DNA from: a virus
Reading direction: 5' to 3' (one strand)
Virus record (IMG/VR): IMGVR_UViG_3300034407_001806
Location: 1-29,440 of that record
DNA length: 29,440 nt
Part shown: piece after piece, positions 1 to 10,212 of the stretch
How positions within the stretch are numbered: the stretch's first letter is position 1
How the letters are laid out: every line of letters begins with the position of its first letter
The notes under the pieces: generated by a model
Seen by the model: the letters and a program-made list of their open reading frames with translations, nothing else
Database searches by the model: none
What the model was told of the DNA's origin: nothing
Translations under genes and position numbers: made by a program

Positions 1-1650
1 GGTACTGAAAAAAAAGTATATTTAGAAAATGCTGGAACTTTTAGTGATATTACCCCTATCCGCTCTACTCTTAATTTAGGTTCAGATCCTATTAATACTT
101 CAGGGGGAGCAGGAAGTGGTGTTATTACAGTAACAACACAAACTGCTCATGGAGCGGCTACAGGTGATTTTGTTACATTAGCCAATTTAACCACAACAGA
201 TGGTATAACTGCGGCTCAATTAAATATTGAACATGAAATTACTTCTATCCCCACTACTACTACTTTTACTGTAACAACAGCGGGAGCGGCTACATCAGGC
301 ACTACAGCAGGGGGCGGTAGTTCAGGCACAGCGGCTTTCCAGATATCTATTGGTATTAATACTACTATTTTAGGTTCAGGGTGGAATGCTGGCACATGGG
401 GTAGATTTACATGGGGTTCTGCTTCTGGCTCATTAGCTGGTCAAACTTTAAGGTTGTGGGCGGCAGATAATTTTGGTGAAGATTTAATATTTAATATTGC
501 AGATGGTACAATTTATTACTGGGATGCGACTAATGGTACAAGCACTAGAGCTGTAGCTTTAACAAGCCGAACAGGTGCTAGTGATGTACCTGTAGTAGCT
601 CGCAAAGTTTTAGTTTCTGATGTAGATAGGCATTGTATAGCTTTTGGTACAAACCCTATAACCGATGGCACACAAGACCCTTTGCTTATTAGGTTTTCTA
701 GCCAAGAATCTACTGTAGATTGGACACCTACTGCTACGAATACAGCAGGTGATTTACGACTTTCTAAAGGTAGCGAAATTATTACGGCTATACAAACAAG
801 CCGCCAGATACTTGTTTGGACAGACCAATCACTTTACTCAATGCAGTTTATTGGTGCGCCTTTTACTTTTGGTGTTTCACTTATCGGTGATAATACTCGT
901 ATAGCTGGTCCGAACACAGCTATTGCTGTAAATGATATTGTATTTTGGATGGGTCAAGAAAACTTCTATTTATATGATGGTCGTATTCAAGCTATCCCAT
1001 GTACAGTACGCGATTATGTGTTTGGTGATATGAATAACCAGCAATCATTTAAATTTCATGTTGGTTCTATTGCTAGTCAAACTGAAATATGGTGGTTTTA
1101 TTGTTCTTCTAGTTCATCAGAAATTGACCGTTATGTAGTTTACAATTACGGACAACAAGTCTGGTATTATGGAACATTAGTACGCACTGCTTGGAATGAC
1201 CGTGCTTCTGGGTTGCGTAGTTTCCCACAAGCTACAGGCGTAGATACTTATTTGTATAACCATGAAGATGGTGAAGATGATTTCAGTACAGGTAGTGCTG
1301 TTGCGATAAATGCTTTTGTAGAATCATCTGATTTTGATATAGGCGATGGTCAACAATTTATGTTGGTAAACCGTATTATACCTGATTTAACTTTTGATGG
1401 TTCTAGTGCTAGTAATCCTGCCGCTAAATTTACTATAAAAAGTAGAGATTTTTCGGGGGATAGTTTCACAGAATCAGCTTCTGGTTCTGCAATACGCACT
1501 GCTACTTCTCCTGTGGAGCAATATACAGATAAAATTGATTTACGCGCTCGTGGCAGACAAATGGCTATTCGGGTAGAAAAAGATGCAGTTGGCGTAAGAT
1601 GGAGGTTAGGCGCACCAAGGTTAGATAGCCGTGCGGATGGCAGAAGATGA
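1..1650 (+). CDS. Virion structural protein, P22 gp10-like stabilisation/tail hub type (5' truncated)
   Basis: The reading frame is open from the first base of the window, so the true start lies upstream. A TTG at 454 could initiate but has no visible ribosome binding site and would discard about 150 in-frame residues. The N-terminal visible part is Thr/Ala/Gly-rich and resembles an inserted beta-sandwich. The rest is rich in aromatic beta-strand blocks, such as DLIFNIADGTIYYWD, SLYSMQFIGAPFTFG and IVFWMGQENFYLYDGR. These look like the repeated blades of head-completion or tail-hub proteins of short-tailed phages, similar to P22 gp10. The stop codon overlaps the next start (ATGA), and the gene heads a run of virion genes. 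The exact position in the particle is inferred. It could also be a tail-tip or fibre-attachment protein. Confidence 0.6.
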   Translation, partial: GTEKKVYLENAGTFSDITPIRSTLNLGSDPINTSGGAGSGVITVTTQTAHGAATGDFVTLANLTTTDGITAAQLNIEHEITSIPTTTTFTVTTAGAATSGTTAGGGSSGTAAFQISIGINTTILGSGWNAGTWGRFTWGSASGSLAGQTLRLWAADNFGEDLIFNIADGTIYYWDATNGTSTRAVALTSRTGASDVPVVARKVLVSDVDRHCIAFGTNPITDGTQDPLLIRFSSQESTVDWTPTATNTAGDLRLSKGSEIITAIQTSRQILVWTDQSLYSMQFIGAPFTFGVSLIGDNTRIAGPNTAIAVNDIVFWMGQENFYLYDGRIQAIPCTVRDYVFGDMNNQQSFKFHVGSIASQTEIWWFYCSSSSSEIDRYVVYNYGQQVWYYGTLVRTAWNDRASGLRSFPQATGVDTYLYNHEDGEDDFSTGSAVAINAFVESSDFDIGDGQQFMLVNRIIPDLTFDGSSASNPAAKFTIKSRDFSGDSFTESASGSAIRTATSPVEQYTDKIDLRARGRQMAIRVEKDAVGVRWRLGAPRLDSRADGRR

Positions 1651-1934
1651 GTAAAAAAGTAATCAGGCCAATACTGCCTATTGCGCCTAGTGAGTATGAC
1701 CAATTTTATATTCATCAACTTGCACGAACATTAGAACAATTAATAGATGAAGTTAGGTCAGCTGATATTAATTTTCAAGGAATCCCTAGTAGTGGTTCTG
1801 CTAATGTTTTAGAAAAAGGTGATTTTTATATAGCTGATGGTGGTTTTATAAAAATAATAGAAGCAGAAGAAATTTATTCTGGCAGTGTGCAAGGAACAAC
1901 TGCTGTAGGAACAGTTACTATCTCGGTTGCATAG
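1647..1934 (+). CDS. Small conserved structural-module protein, function unknown
   Basis: This encodes 95 aa. Its ATG overlaps the stop of the preceding structural gene in an ATGA arrangement, which implies translational coupling. The first 40 residues look helical and charged (YDQFYIHQLARTLEQLIDEV). The C-terminal half (from about residue 55) is beta-rich and ends in a Gly/Thr/Val stretch. That layout would suit a small tail or head-completion component that binds the upstream protein, but I do not recognise a named family. No signal peptide or membrane segment is visible. The gene is supported by position, overlap and normal composition rather than by motif. Confidence 0.65.
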   Translation: MSKKVIRPILPIAPSEYDQFYIHQLARTLEQLIDEVRSADINFQGIPSSGSANVLEKGDFYIADGGFIKIIEAEEIYSGSVQGTTAVGTVTISVA

Positions 1935-2012
1935 GGAAGAAAATATGGTTATGATGCAATTAGCAAATATCAGGCATTGCTACCCTGCATCTCATTTTAT
2001 AAGGAAAGTAAG

Positions 2013-3527
2013 ATGCAAGGTATAGCGACACTCCCATACGAGGTACAAGAACAACCTTTCATTCCGACAGGTGGTTTAGAAACAATGAGGTCTGCGGCAG
2101 AAATGTTAGCAGATTTTGGTCGTAATGGTGATACATACATTGTTCATGCTGCTGAAGGTGAAACAATGGTTCCAATGGAAGTATTGGATGAAAACCCTCG
2201 GTTAAAACAAATGTTGTTTACCCAAATGGAAGATATGGGTATTGAGCCTGAGCGTTATATTGTAGGTAGTGAATTAAATAGTATTAATCCTGTTACTGGT
2301 CAACCTGAGTTTTTCTTAAAAAAGATATTTAGGAAAATAAGTCGGGGTGTCAAAAAAATCGTAAAGAAAATCGCCCCAGTAGTATTGCCAATAGCTTTAT
2401 CTTTTGCTCTTGGTCCGATATATGGCAGTGCGCTTGGATCTGGTATCACAACATTATTACAAGGTGGTAGTTTAAAAGATGCAGCTAAATCAGCACTTAT
2501 ATCAGGTGCGATTGGTGGTGTGACTGCTGGCTTTAGTGGTCCAGGGAAATTTATGGATAATGTAAAGTTTGCCGCAGGAAACCCATTACAAGCTGGTGCA
2601 TACCAAACAGATAAATTATTCGACACTAAAGGTGGTATAGGTGGGTTAACTTATGATAACCCTTATGGTTTTAATCCTAACGCTAGTGCAACTCAAGTAG
2701 CCCAAGCTGGTACAGCTGATAAAGCTGTAGATAATGCGTTTATGACAGAGGGTACAGACCCTGTTGTCGCAAGAAAAGCTCAACTTGTAGATACTAAGGA
2801 AATAATAAATAAACCCCCTCCAGAGCCTAAATCATTTATGGAAAAATATTTATATGACCCTAAACCAAATGTTGCATTACCAGATGGAGCATCTAATGTA
2901 ACTAATCCAGCTTCTGGTGAGGGTTATTTAGAAAGTATCTTTAGCCCAAGTCGCTCTAGTATCACACAAGGTGGACAAGCTCTTGAAGCGGGTGCAGCTG
3001 AAGTAGCTAAACAAAATCAAATTTTAGCAGGAGCAGGGAAAGAAGCATTAAGTGAAAAAGCAGCGAATGAGTTATTGATGTCTACTGCAAAAGCAGCTAA
3101 AACAACTGCTCCTACTTTCTTAACAAAAGCTGCGCCTAGTTTGTATGCTGCAGGAGCAGTAGGAACTGGAGTGGCTTTAGCAGGGGCTTTTAAAGATGAT
3201 GATGGTGATGGTGTGGATGATTCTACAGGGTTAACTTTAGATGAGTATAAAACTCAATACCCTGATAGGTTCTTTGATGATCGTTTCTATGGTGATAACC
3301 CTTACTACCAAGATCCTACGTTTTATACTGCTCCAGCAATGTATGCCGCAGGGGGTGGGGCAATCAATGGTCCTGGAACATCAACCAGTGATTCTATACC
3401 AGCTATGCTAAGTGATGGTGAATTTGTTATGAATGCAAAAGCTGTCCGTGGGGCGGGTGATGGTGACCGCAGGGCTGGCGCACAAAGAATGTACGATATG
3501 ATGCGTTCCTTGGAAAGAAGAGGTTAA
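2013..3527 (+). CDS. Probable internal/injection virion protein with glycine-zipper hydrophobic region
   Basis: An open frame extends up to a TTG at 1977, but the ATG at 2013 follows a Shine-Dalgarno-like AAGGAAAG and is the better start, giving 504 aa. Residues about 85-105 carry an NPVTGQPEF motif. Then comes a strongly basic amphipathic helix (about 103-119, many K/R) and a long Ala/Gly-rich hydrophobic stretch (about 120-178), as expected for a segment that inserts into or crosses a membrane. The extreme C-terminus (about 460-504) has the motif DSIPAMLSDGEFVMNAKAV followed by GAGDGDRRAG. I recall this signature from structural or tape-measure-like proteins of marine phages. It lies among virion genes, 3 nt before the next. 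A role in forming a channel for DNA entry is inference. Confidence 0.6.
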   Translation: MQGIATLPYEVQEQPFIPTGGLETMRSAAEMLADFGRNGDTYIVHAAEGETMVPMEVLDENPRLKQMLFTQMEDMGIEPERYIVGSELNSINPVTGQPEFFLKKIFRKISRGVKKIVKKIAPVVLPIALSFALGPIYGSALGSGITTLLQGGSLKDAAKSALISGAIGGVTAGFSGPGKFMDNVKFAAGNPLQAGAYQTDKLFDTKGGIGGLTYDNPYGFNPNASATQVAQAGTADKAVDNAFMTEGTDPVVARKAQLVDTKEIINKPPPEPKSFMEKYLYDPKPNVALPDGASNVTNPASGEGYLESIFSPSRSSITQGGQALEAGAAEVAKQNQILAGAGKEALSEKAANELLMSTAKAAKTTAPTFLTKAAPSLYAAGAVGTGVALAGAFKDDDGDGVDDSTGLTLDEYKTQYPDRFFDDRFYGDNPYYQDPTFYTAPAMYAAGGGAINGPGTSTSDSIPAMLSDGEFVMNAKAVRGAGDGDRRAGAQRMYDMMRSLERRG

Positions 3528-3529
3528 GA

Positions 3530-4390
3530 ATGGCTACCGAAACGGTAATTACCAGAGAAGCCCCCGAAATTGAGGCTTATAAACTTGGCCTTATGGAGCA
3601 AGCTAAAGCTCTGACGAGTGCGCCTCCTATTGGAGGGCAACCAGCTATTACCTCACAAGGTATGACGCAAGCACAACAAGATGCGTTAAATGCTGCTTCC
3701 ACTGGTTTAGGTGGCTATCAATCTTATTTAACTGATGCCGGAACTACACAAGGTTTAGGTCTTGCTGCTTTACAAGGTTCGATGGGTGCGCCGACACAAG
3801 CACAAATAGATAATTATATGAATCCGTATCAGCAATCGATACAAAATGAAATTACTCGTGCTTTTGATATGCAACGGTCACAAATGGGTCAGCAAGCAGC
3901 ACAAGCAGGAGCATTTGGTGGTAGCCGTGCGGCTGTTCAACAAGCTGAGATAGGCCGTAATGAAGCTGCGGCATTAGCAAAATCTCAAGCTGATAATTTT
4001 TTACAAGCACAAGCTGCCGCCCAAAATGAACTGGGTAGGAATTTAGCGGGAGGCCAAGCATTAGGCCAACTCGGTTTACAACAAGCGGGAATAGGTGAAT
4101 TAGCTACTAAATTAGGTATAGCTGACCAATCAAACCTATTTTCACTTGGTGAACAACAAAGAGGTATACTGCAAGCAGGGGATGAAGCAGCTCGTCAAAC
4201 CCAAATGGCTAAGATTTTTGAGCCTTATCAACGGCTTGGTTTTTATGGTGATGTATTGCGGGGTGCGCCTAGTACTCAATCTACAATCACACAAGCAGCA
4301 GCACCAAACCCCAGTATACTGAATCAATTGATTGGTGCGGGGATAGGTGGGTTGAGCTTGTATGGTGCAGCAGGGAAAGCGTTTAGTTAA
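3530..4390 (+). CDS. Ala/Gln-rich internal virion (DNA-transfer-like) protein
   Basis: This encodes 286 aa and starts two bases after the previous stop, with AGAAGAGG just upstream as a ribosome binding site inside the previous gene. The protein is exceptionally rich in Ala, Gln and Gly. It carries two motifs common in phage internal proteins: an NPYQQ-type motif near residues 92-96 (YMNPYQQSIQNEI), followed by AGAFGGSRAAV near 124-134. Most of the chain looks like long amphipathic helices. It ends in a Gly-rich hydrophobic tail (IGAGIGGLSLYGAAG). The organisation resembles T7 gp14-type or P22-type ejection proteins. Motif memory and context support a virion role. The specific ejection function is inferred. 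Confidence 0.6.
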   Translation: MATETVITREAPEIEAYKLGLMEQAKALTSAPPIGGQPAITSQGMTQAQQDALNAASTGLGGYQSYLTDAGTTQGLGLAALQGSMGAPTQAQIDNYMNPYQQSIQNEITRAFDMQRSQMGQQAAQAGAFGGSRAAVQQAEIGRNEAAALAKSQADNFLQAQAAAQNELGRNLAGGQALGQLGLQQAGIGELATKLGIADQSNLFSLGEQQRGILQAGDEAARQTQMAKIFEPYQRLGFYGDVLRGAPSTQSTITQAAAPNPSILNQLIGAGIGGLSLYGAAGKAFS

Positions 4391-7020
4391 TGGATCCAGT
4401 ATTACAGAGAGCAATGTTTAGTGGACAAGTCCCGCAAGTCCCGCAAGCTGCTGGGACAGGTATTACTTCTGGGTTAGAAACTACACCTCAGCAAGAAGCT
4501 GAAATGGAAGGTACTCTAGCTGAGATAGCTGGTGGCCTCCAGAGTATGAATAGTGATATTGATAATGCTGAAGATTATGTAGGTATTATGAATGCTATCC
4601 GTGGTGATGATCAAAGTATTGAACAACGACGTAGTGAGTTAGCTGGTTATATTGGTAAAGAAGATGCTGGTAAAACACCAGAATCTGCGCTTACTCTTAT
4701 ACAGCCCTCCCTTACTTTACTAGACTCCGCTGACCAAGGCTCTCAGGGAGAGGGTGGGGCTATTGCTGATGATGGTATTATGTCTATGCTTGGTGAGTTA
4801 GGTAGTCAGGGTGCAATGCAAGGTGCTGCTAATGCAATGCAGGGTGGTCAGCCTATGCAAGCTCCTGGACAGGGTGAAGCTATGGCTCGTATGGCTATGG
4901 GTGAACAACCTGTAATGCGTAAAGACGGAACAACTCCAACACCATTGGGTGGAGAAATGCCTTCCGGAATGAGTTACGCTGCCGTACAAAATCTACAAAG
5001 TTTAATTCCTCAAGCCAAAACATATGAAGAATTACTTCCTAAATACGAAACAGCATATGGTGATACTGGTAAAGCATATGAATTAAATCCTTATATTTCT
5101 GGATTAAATTTAGCAGCGGCTATAGCTAATGCTGGGGAGGGCGAATTACTTAGTTCTATTTTAGCCCCTGAAACAATAAAAGCTGTGAGTGATCCTATTT
5201 TGCAAATGGCTCAAGCTAAAGCTGCCGGAGCAGGAAAAGCTAAAGCTGCTGCCTTAACTGCTGCACAAACCAGTGCAGATAAATATCAAGATCGTATGTT
5301 TGATATTACCAAAATCGGAGCAGAACTTGGTTTAACCCCTGAAAAGTTTGAAACACAAAAACTTGAAGACGGTACGGTTATTCAATGGAAGCCTTCTATG
5401 ATTGGCAAAAAAGTACCAGATGGTAAAGGTGGTGAAGTTGATTATGCGGCATCTATCGTAGGGCAAAGTGGGGTTAAATATAACCAAGTAGCTACAGGTG
5501 ATGGACGGATTGCTATTTTAAATCCGTATATAGATCCTAAAGATCCTACTAAAAACCCTGTTATTTCGTACATCGGAACTAAAAAAGGTAACTTTAGCCA
5601 AGTTACAACAGATAATGGTGACATTATAAATATCAATAATGACACAGGAACCTTTAAGAATATATACAAAGGTTCGGGTAATATTATAGGTGATATGAAC
5701 GATGGGTTTGCTCGTATAACTCGTAGTACTGATGCTAATGGTTTGCCTACTTTTGATGTACAACCTGTTCGAATACCAGATGGAAAAGGTGGGTTTGTTA
5801 ACCATCCAGGAGATATGACAGATTTACAGAGAAATGCAAATGAGTTTGCTGCTTTAAGCACTCTTCTACAAAATCCTGAAGAAGATTATAAACAAAGCGA
5901 AGCATTTGTAACGGATAGTGCAAAACTCAAAGTTCTTACAAAAGCATTGTTTAAAGATGAAACAACTACTGAATTTGAAAGATTGTTATCTGCTCAAGAA
6001 GAAGCAATCCGTAGCAAAGCTATCGCGGCTGGGAAAACTCCTGCAGAAGCAGATAGGTTAGCAGCGGAGTTTGGTAGTACGGCTAGAACAAACTTTATTA
6101 CAAAAGCTGGGACAGTTACTTCTAGCTTTAATCCAAATGCGGAATTAAATGATGCTTCTTCTAAAGCCTTAGTTAAGCGTATTGAAGAGCAAGCTGACCA
6201 AGTAGGTAAACTACAGGCTATTTCAGTACAAGCTAATCAAGTTATATCAACTATTGGTGAAGGTGGGTTTACAGGTGGCCGACTGGGTGAGGGTCGGGCA
6301 AGTGTCTTAGGTCTTATAAAAGATTTAGGAATAGAAAGTGCTGTTGCAGATTGGTTTGGGGTAGAAGGAAGTATTGATGAATGGTTGGGTGGTAATTTTG
6401 AATCAGCCCAAGTACAACAAGCTCTGGGTGAACAAATTGTTGTTGCTCTTGCTGGTTCCTTCCCAGGAAATCTTAACCAAACTGAAATTGAAATACTTGA
6501 AAAAGCTGCTCCAGGAATCGGCAAAACACCAGAAGCCAACCGAATAATAGCTGATACTATGCGGTTTGCTGCAGAGCGCGAGCGTTTGGTTTCCAAAGCT
6601 ATGAATGAATACATTAATACAGAAACAGCTAAAGGTACTCCTCCAACTCAAATGCAAACAGGGTTAATTGAAGTACAGGCTAAAATGCGTAGCGAAGATG
6701 TATTGATGGAAAATCCAGAATTTAAACAGTTATTGGAGCGAACATCAAGATTAGAAGCTGAGATGTTAGCAATGCCTTATGAAAATCAAAGAGGGGCGGG
6801 GCAAACATTAGATCCAGATGATGTTCAAAGACATGAGGATATACAACAATACCCTGATGTTGATTCTTTCTTACAGGGGTACAATACTTTATCGGTGAAT
6901 AACCCAACCCTTTACCCTGCTATTCCCCCAATAAACGACCCCCAGAGGGATACAGCTATTTCACAAATTAAACAAAACTTTAGATTCCTAAAAGGGCTTA
7001 CAAAAAGGAATACTCCTTAA
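4390..7020 (+). CDS. Large internal/structural virion protein, function unknown
   Basis: This encodes 876 aa. Its ATG shares one base with the previous stop (TAATG), a strong sign of coupled translation. The first 200 residues are low-complexity and rich in Gln, Met, Gly and Ala, including a short VPQVPQ repeat. The middle (about 330-480) is beta-rich with repeated GDGRIAILN- and DNGDIININ-like strands. The C-terminal third is helical and charged. No catalytic motif, signal peptide or clear membrane segment was recognised. Size, composition and position between two other large virion proteins suggest an internal core or injection protein. A C-terminal region with SFPGNLNQTEIEILEKAAPG (about 691-710) looks conserved and would be the best query for homologues. 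Confidence 0.6.
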   Translation: MDPVLQRAMFSGQVPQVPQAAGTGITSGLETTPQQEAEMEGTLAEIAGGLQSMNSDIDNAEDYVGIMNAIRGDDQSIEQRRSELAGYIGKEDAGKTPESALTLIQPSLTLLDSADQGSQGEGGAIADDGIMSMLGELGSQGAMQGAANAMQGGQPMQAPGQGEAMARMAMGEQPVMRKDGTTPTPLGGEMPSGMSYAAVQNLQSLIPQAKTYEELLPKYETAYGDTGKAYELNPYISGLNLAAAIANAGEGELLSSILAPETIKAVSDPILQMAQAKAAGAGKAKAAALTAAQTSADKYQDRMFDITKIGAELGLTPEKFETQKLEDGTVIQWKPSMIGKKVPDGKGGEVDYAASIVGQSGVKYNQVATGDGRIAILNPYIDPKDPTKNPVISYIGTKKGNFSQVTTDNGDIININNDTGTFKNIYKGSGNIIGDMNDGFARITRSTDANGLPTFDVQPVRIPDGKGGFVNHPGDMTDLQRNANEFAALSTLLQNPEEDYKQSEAFVTDSAKLKVLTKALFKDETTTEFERLLSAQEEAIRSKAIAAGKTPAEADRLAAEFGSTARTNFITKAGTVTSSFNPNAELNDASSKALVKRIEEQADQVGKLQAISVQANQVISTIGEGGFTGGRLGEGRASVLGLIKDLGIESAVADWFGVEGSIDEWLGGNFESAQVQQALGEQIVVALAGSFPGNLNQTEIEILEKAAPGIGKTPEANRIIADTMRFAAERERLVSKAMNEYINTETAKGTPPTQMQTGLIEVQAKMRSEDVLMENPEFKQLLERTSRLEAEMLAMPYENQRGAGQTLDPDDVQRHEDIQQYPDVDSFLQGYNTLSVNNPTLYPAIPPINDPQRDTAISQIKQNFRFLKGLTKRNTP

Positions 7021-10000
7021 ATGTGGAAACCACAAACTGCCACTACCGCTGTTCCTTCTTCTGCCGCTGCTTCAGTAGCTGCCCAGAGTTTAACTACTCC
7101 TGGAGGGGTTTCTTTAAATCCTGTAACGATAGAAGATACTTTATCAGAAGTGCCTGATAATTTAGCAAAAGAAGCAATGCGCGAAAATCTTACTTTAGTA
7201 GAACCCGACCATAGAGATATAATGGATAGAGGTTTTGCTATTTCCCCAGATGATATGCCGAAGATTACTGCAGAAGGGGCTATAAGTGCAGGTCTAAAAA
7301 TAGATTATGAAGAAGCTAAAGATCTTGAAGCTACACGAATAGAAAATGTTCTTACTGAAGTAGTGCCTAATTATGAAGGTAAAGATATTGCTGGTCCGTT
7401 GGGTACAGATATCAGTATGCAAGATGGTTTGGCTCGTAGACGAAAGTTTGAACAACGTGAGCGGTATTATAAAAAGAAATTTCCAGAAGGTAGATATTTT
7501 CGGCAAGATGTAGGGGGTAATTCTTTTGAAATTTATAGCCCTACTCCCGATGGTCCGATATACCGTGTTTCTCCCGATGTATATTCATTAGGAGATATAG
7601 GTGAAGTCACAGGTGCAATTTTAAACTATACTACTGCTGGAAGTGTTGTTGGCTCTTTATTTGCTCCTTTTTACGGTACCGCAGGAGGAGCATACATTGG
7701 AGCTACCATTGATGATTTTATAGCTGATGGTGGGTTTGATCCTGATGCTTTTAAAACTAAATTATTATCTGGTGACCGCGCAACAGTAGCTTTGGTTGAT
7801 GGCCTAATAACCAAGTTTCTTCCAGGAGCTGGTCGTGTTGTTAAAAAATCAACCACTAAAATAGCCGGAGTAGATAATGAGCCGACAAGTATTTTGTATG
7901 AGTTGGGTTTGTTTTCTGTTTCACCCAATGCTGTAGCTGCTCAAAAAGCTGCTACAAATTTAAGTGTAACAACAGGTGTTTCTGTACAACCTTTAAATGC
8001 TGCTCAACTTAGTAATAGTGTTGTACTAAGAGGGATTGCCAGTCAAATATCTGGTACTTCAGGAAAGTTACCGCAACAACTTAGCAATCAACAAAACAAA
8101 GTTTTACTTGCTTTAGAAACGCATCTAAAAAAATTAGGTGGGGATTATTCTCAACTTAGCCAAGACGAATTAAAAAATTATATAGCTCTTACCAACAAAA
8201 AATTAGCTGATAATGTTTTTGAAGCTTTTAGGTCGCGTACAGGTGGAGCAATAGGTCTAGATGCTTCAGATGATATAGCTAAAAACATAGCTGCTAATGC
8301 TACTAAAGTAGATAATTCATATAAACAAATTATTGATACTACTTATGAAAAAGCCTTTCATTCCGCTGAAACACAAAATGTAAGGTTTGATTTAAGTGAG
8401 GTGGTAAATGTTGCTAAAGAAATACAACAAGGCATACAAATAGGAGCTCAAAAGAAAACAACTACAACAAGCACACCTTCTTCTTTGTTGGATTCTACTG
8501 GCAAAGCTATGCCTTCTGTTAAAACAACAACAAGAACAGGTGCTGATACAGTACGATCACGAGAGCTTCAAGGTGAATTAAAAAGTATTACTGATAAATT
8601 GATTAACATTGTTGACCCTAATGTTACAAATCAAACAGTAAAATCTGTTTCTCAATCAGGCAGAAAAGAAACAGTAAGTTCTTTTAAACAATTAAAAGAC
8701 CTTCGTGATCAAGTCCAAGATCTTATGGGCAGGGCTGAGGGTTCTGATTTAAATTCAGCCAGTAAACTTCTTAAATCCATGGATGATCTTATCGTTAATG
8801 GTGTGGAAAATGGTAAAGTAACAGGTGGTAGTGATGCTTGGCGAACCTTATACAAAGAGGCTGGACAATTAGTTAAACAACGCTCTGATGTAAAAAACTT
8901 TACATCTATTGGTCAAATTTTTAGTAACCAAGCTAATATCACACCACAAGCAGTAGCTGACAGATTATTAAACGGTGGCCTCACAGATGAGACTTTTACT
9001 ATTCTACAAAATATGGTTAGAACCACAGCCGTAACCGCAACCGAGAAAAAAACTGCTGATGCACTTATAAGAAATATAAAAGATTCTTTTGTGGCTCAAG
9101 TTATTAGGGATCCTGAAAACAGTGTTGACTTAATTGTACAAATGAAAAAACGAGATAAAGCTCTATTTAATAAATTACTGGATGGTGATAAAAATTTAAT
9201 TTCTGCTATGGATGATTTTGTAACTACTTCTCAACAATTACTATCTGGTCCTGTTTATGCAGCTTTAAGAGATGAACAAATGAATTCATCAAGAGCGATG
9301 ACTTATGTTCGTAGTTTGTACACTACTAAAGCTGATAAGGGTGTTCAGAATTTTATTTTAGCTAATGGTGGTCATACTGGACAAAGGGCAGCACAAATTA
9401 GGGCTAGTGTATTTAAAGATATATTAGATAAATCAAGGGTAGTAGACCAAGGGATAGGTTCAAATAGCCAAGGCAAAACTACTATAAATCCTGCGATACT
9501 AGCTAGTGAATTAAATAAACTTTCCAATTTTTCTGGAGCTTATGAAGCCTTTAAACCTTTGTTCGGTGTTGTAAACGAATCGGGTGAGCTTGTTATGGAT
9601 AAAGCTGGTCAAAAATATTTTGACACAGTAACTGATATGAGTATTTATAATGCTTTCTTAAGCAATGCCCCCGATGTAGGTGGTGCTTTTGCTACAGGTT
9701 CCATACGTTCTGCTTTGTTAGATCCAGGTGGTAAATTAATTGCTGGTGGTTTAAGACCTCTGTTTACGAACTCTTTAATGGGAAAAGTTTTATCAGCAAC
9801 CCCTTCCGTTGCCCAGTTAGAACGCGCTACTAAAATAAAAAGTTCTGCTAGATTTATTAATGGGGCGACAACCCTTTTAAACCAGATAACAGATAGTTTA
9901 AATATAGAATTCAAAGATGGTATTCCTGGAACTTTTGGGCAAACTGGTTCTAATTTAGGTCCAGAAACTTCTGAAGAAGAAATAGAACGTACAGGTGGTC

Positions 10001-10212
10001 CTTTACAAACAGGAACATTACCCGAACAAATTAGTTCTGTTGCCCCTACTACTCCTGCGCCTACGCAATTAGCGAGCGCACCACAGATACAACCACCACC
10101 TAGAGCTAGTCAGGGTGCAGGGATTACGAACTTTTCCTCTCTGTTCCCTCGCGATGAGTTAGGTGGTGCAATAGCAAATCGTCGTAACCAAGGTATCATG
10201 GGATTAGCATAA
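7021..10212 (+). CDS. Very large internal virion protein, probable injection protein
   Basis: This encodes 1063 aa and starts at the base after the preceding stop, so the two genes abut exactly. The N-terminal 190 residues are acidic to mixed. A basic stretch (about 137-165, with RRRKFEQRERYYKKKFPEG) then precedes a Gly/Ala-rich hydrophobic region (about 192-236, with two GxxxG-like stretches) that could insert in a membrane. The remaining 800 residues are mainly helical, with Ser/Thr/Lys-rich linkers near 480-510. The C-terminus is Pro/Gln/Ala-rich. No lytic transglycosylase or protease active site was recognised. Position last in the structural block, just before lysozyme, is typical of T7 gp16-like or other ejection proteins, but sequence homology to those is not claimed. 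Confidence 0.6.
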   Translation: MWKPQTATTAVPSSAAASVAAQSLTTPGGVSLNPVTIEDTLSEVPDNLAKEAMRENLTLVEPDHRDIMDRGFAISPDDMPKITAEGAISAGLKIDYEEAKDLEATRIENVLTEVVPNYEGKDIAGPLGTDISMQDGLARRRKFEQRERYYKKKFPEGRYFRQDVGGNSFEIYSPTPDGPIYRVSPDVYSLGDIGEVTGAILNYTTAGSVVGSLFAPFYGTAGGAYIGATIDDFIADGGFDPDAFKTKLLSGDRATVALVDGLITKFLPGAGRVVKKSTTKIAGVDNEPTSILYELGLFSVSPNAVAAQKAATNLSVTTGVSVQPLNAAQLSNSVVLRGIASQISGTSGKLPQQLSNQQNKVLLALETHLKKLGGDYSQLSQDELKNYIALTNKKLADNVFEAFRSRTGGAIGLDASDDIAKNIAANATKVDNSYKQIIDTTYEKAFHSAETQNVRFDLSEVVNVAKEIQQGIQIGAQKKTTTTSTPSSLLDSTGKAMPSVKTTTRTGADTVRSRELQGELKSITDKLINIVDPNVTNQTVKSVSQSGRKETVSSFKQLKDLRDQVQDLMGRAEGSDLNSASKLLKSMDDLIVNGVENGKVTGGSDAWRTLYKEAGQLVKQRSDVKNFTSIGQIFSNQANITPQAVADRLLNGGLTDETFTILQNMVRTTAVTATEKKTADALIRNIKDSFVAQVIRDPENSVDLIVQMKKRDKALFNKLLDGDKNLISAMDDFVTTSQQLLSGPVYAALRDEQMNSSRAMTYVRSLYTTKADKGVQNFILANGGHTGQRAAQIRASVFKDILDKSRVVDQGIGSNSQGKTTINPAILASELNKLSNFSGAYEAFKPLFGVVNESGELVMDKAGQKYFDTVTDMSIYNAFLSNAPDVGGAFATGSIRSALLDPGGKLIAGGLRPLFTNSLMGKVLSATPSVAQLERATKIKSSARFINGATTLLNQITDSLNIEFKDGIPGTFGQTGSNLGPETSEEEIERTGGPLQTGTLPEQISSVAPTTPAPTQLASAPQIQPPPRASQGAGITNFSSLFPRDELGGAIANRRNQGIMGLA

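Noticed and set aside
1945-2025. A 26-codon frame starting MVMMQLANIRHC, with GGAAGA upstream, between the 95-aa and 504-aa structural genes.
   Set aside because: It is very short, has no motif, and overlaps the better start at 2013. It may be a leader but cannot be supported.
5442-5861. A 139-codon minus-strand frame inside the 876-aa structural gene; similar ones occur elsewhere, for example 6237-6614 and 20134-20448.
   Set aside because: They lie wholly within well-supported genes, lack binding sites and recognisable motifs, and look like mirror frames of AT-rich codons.
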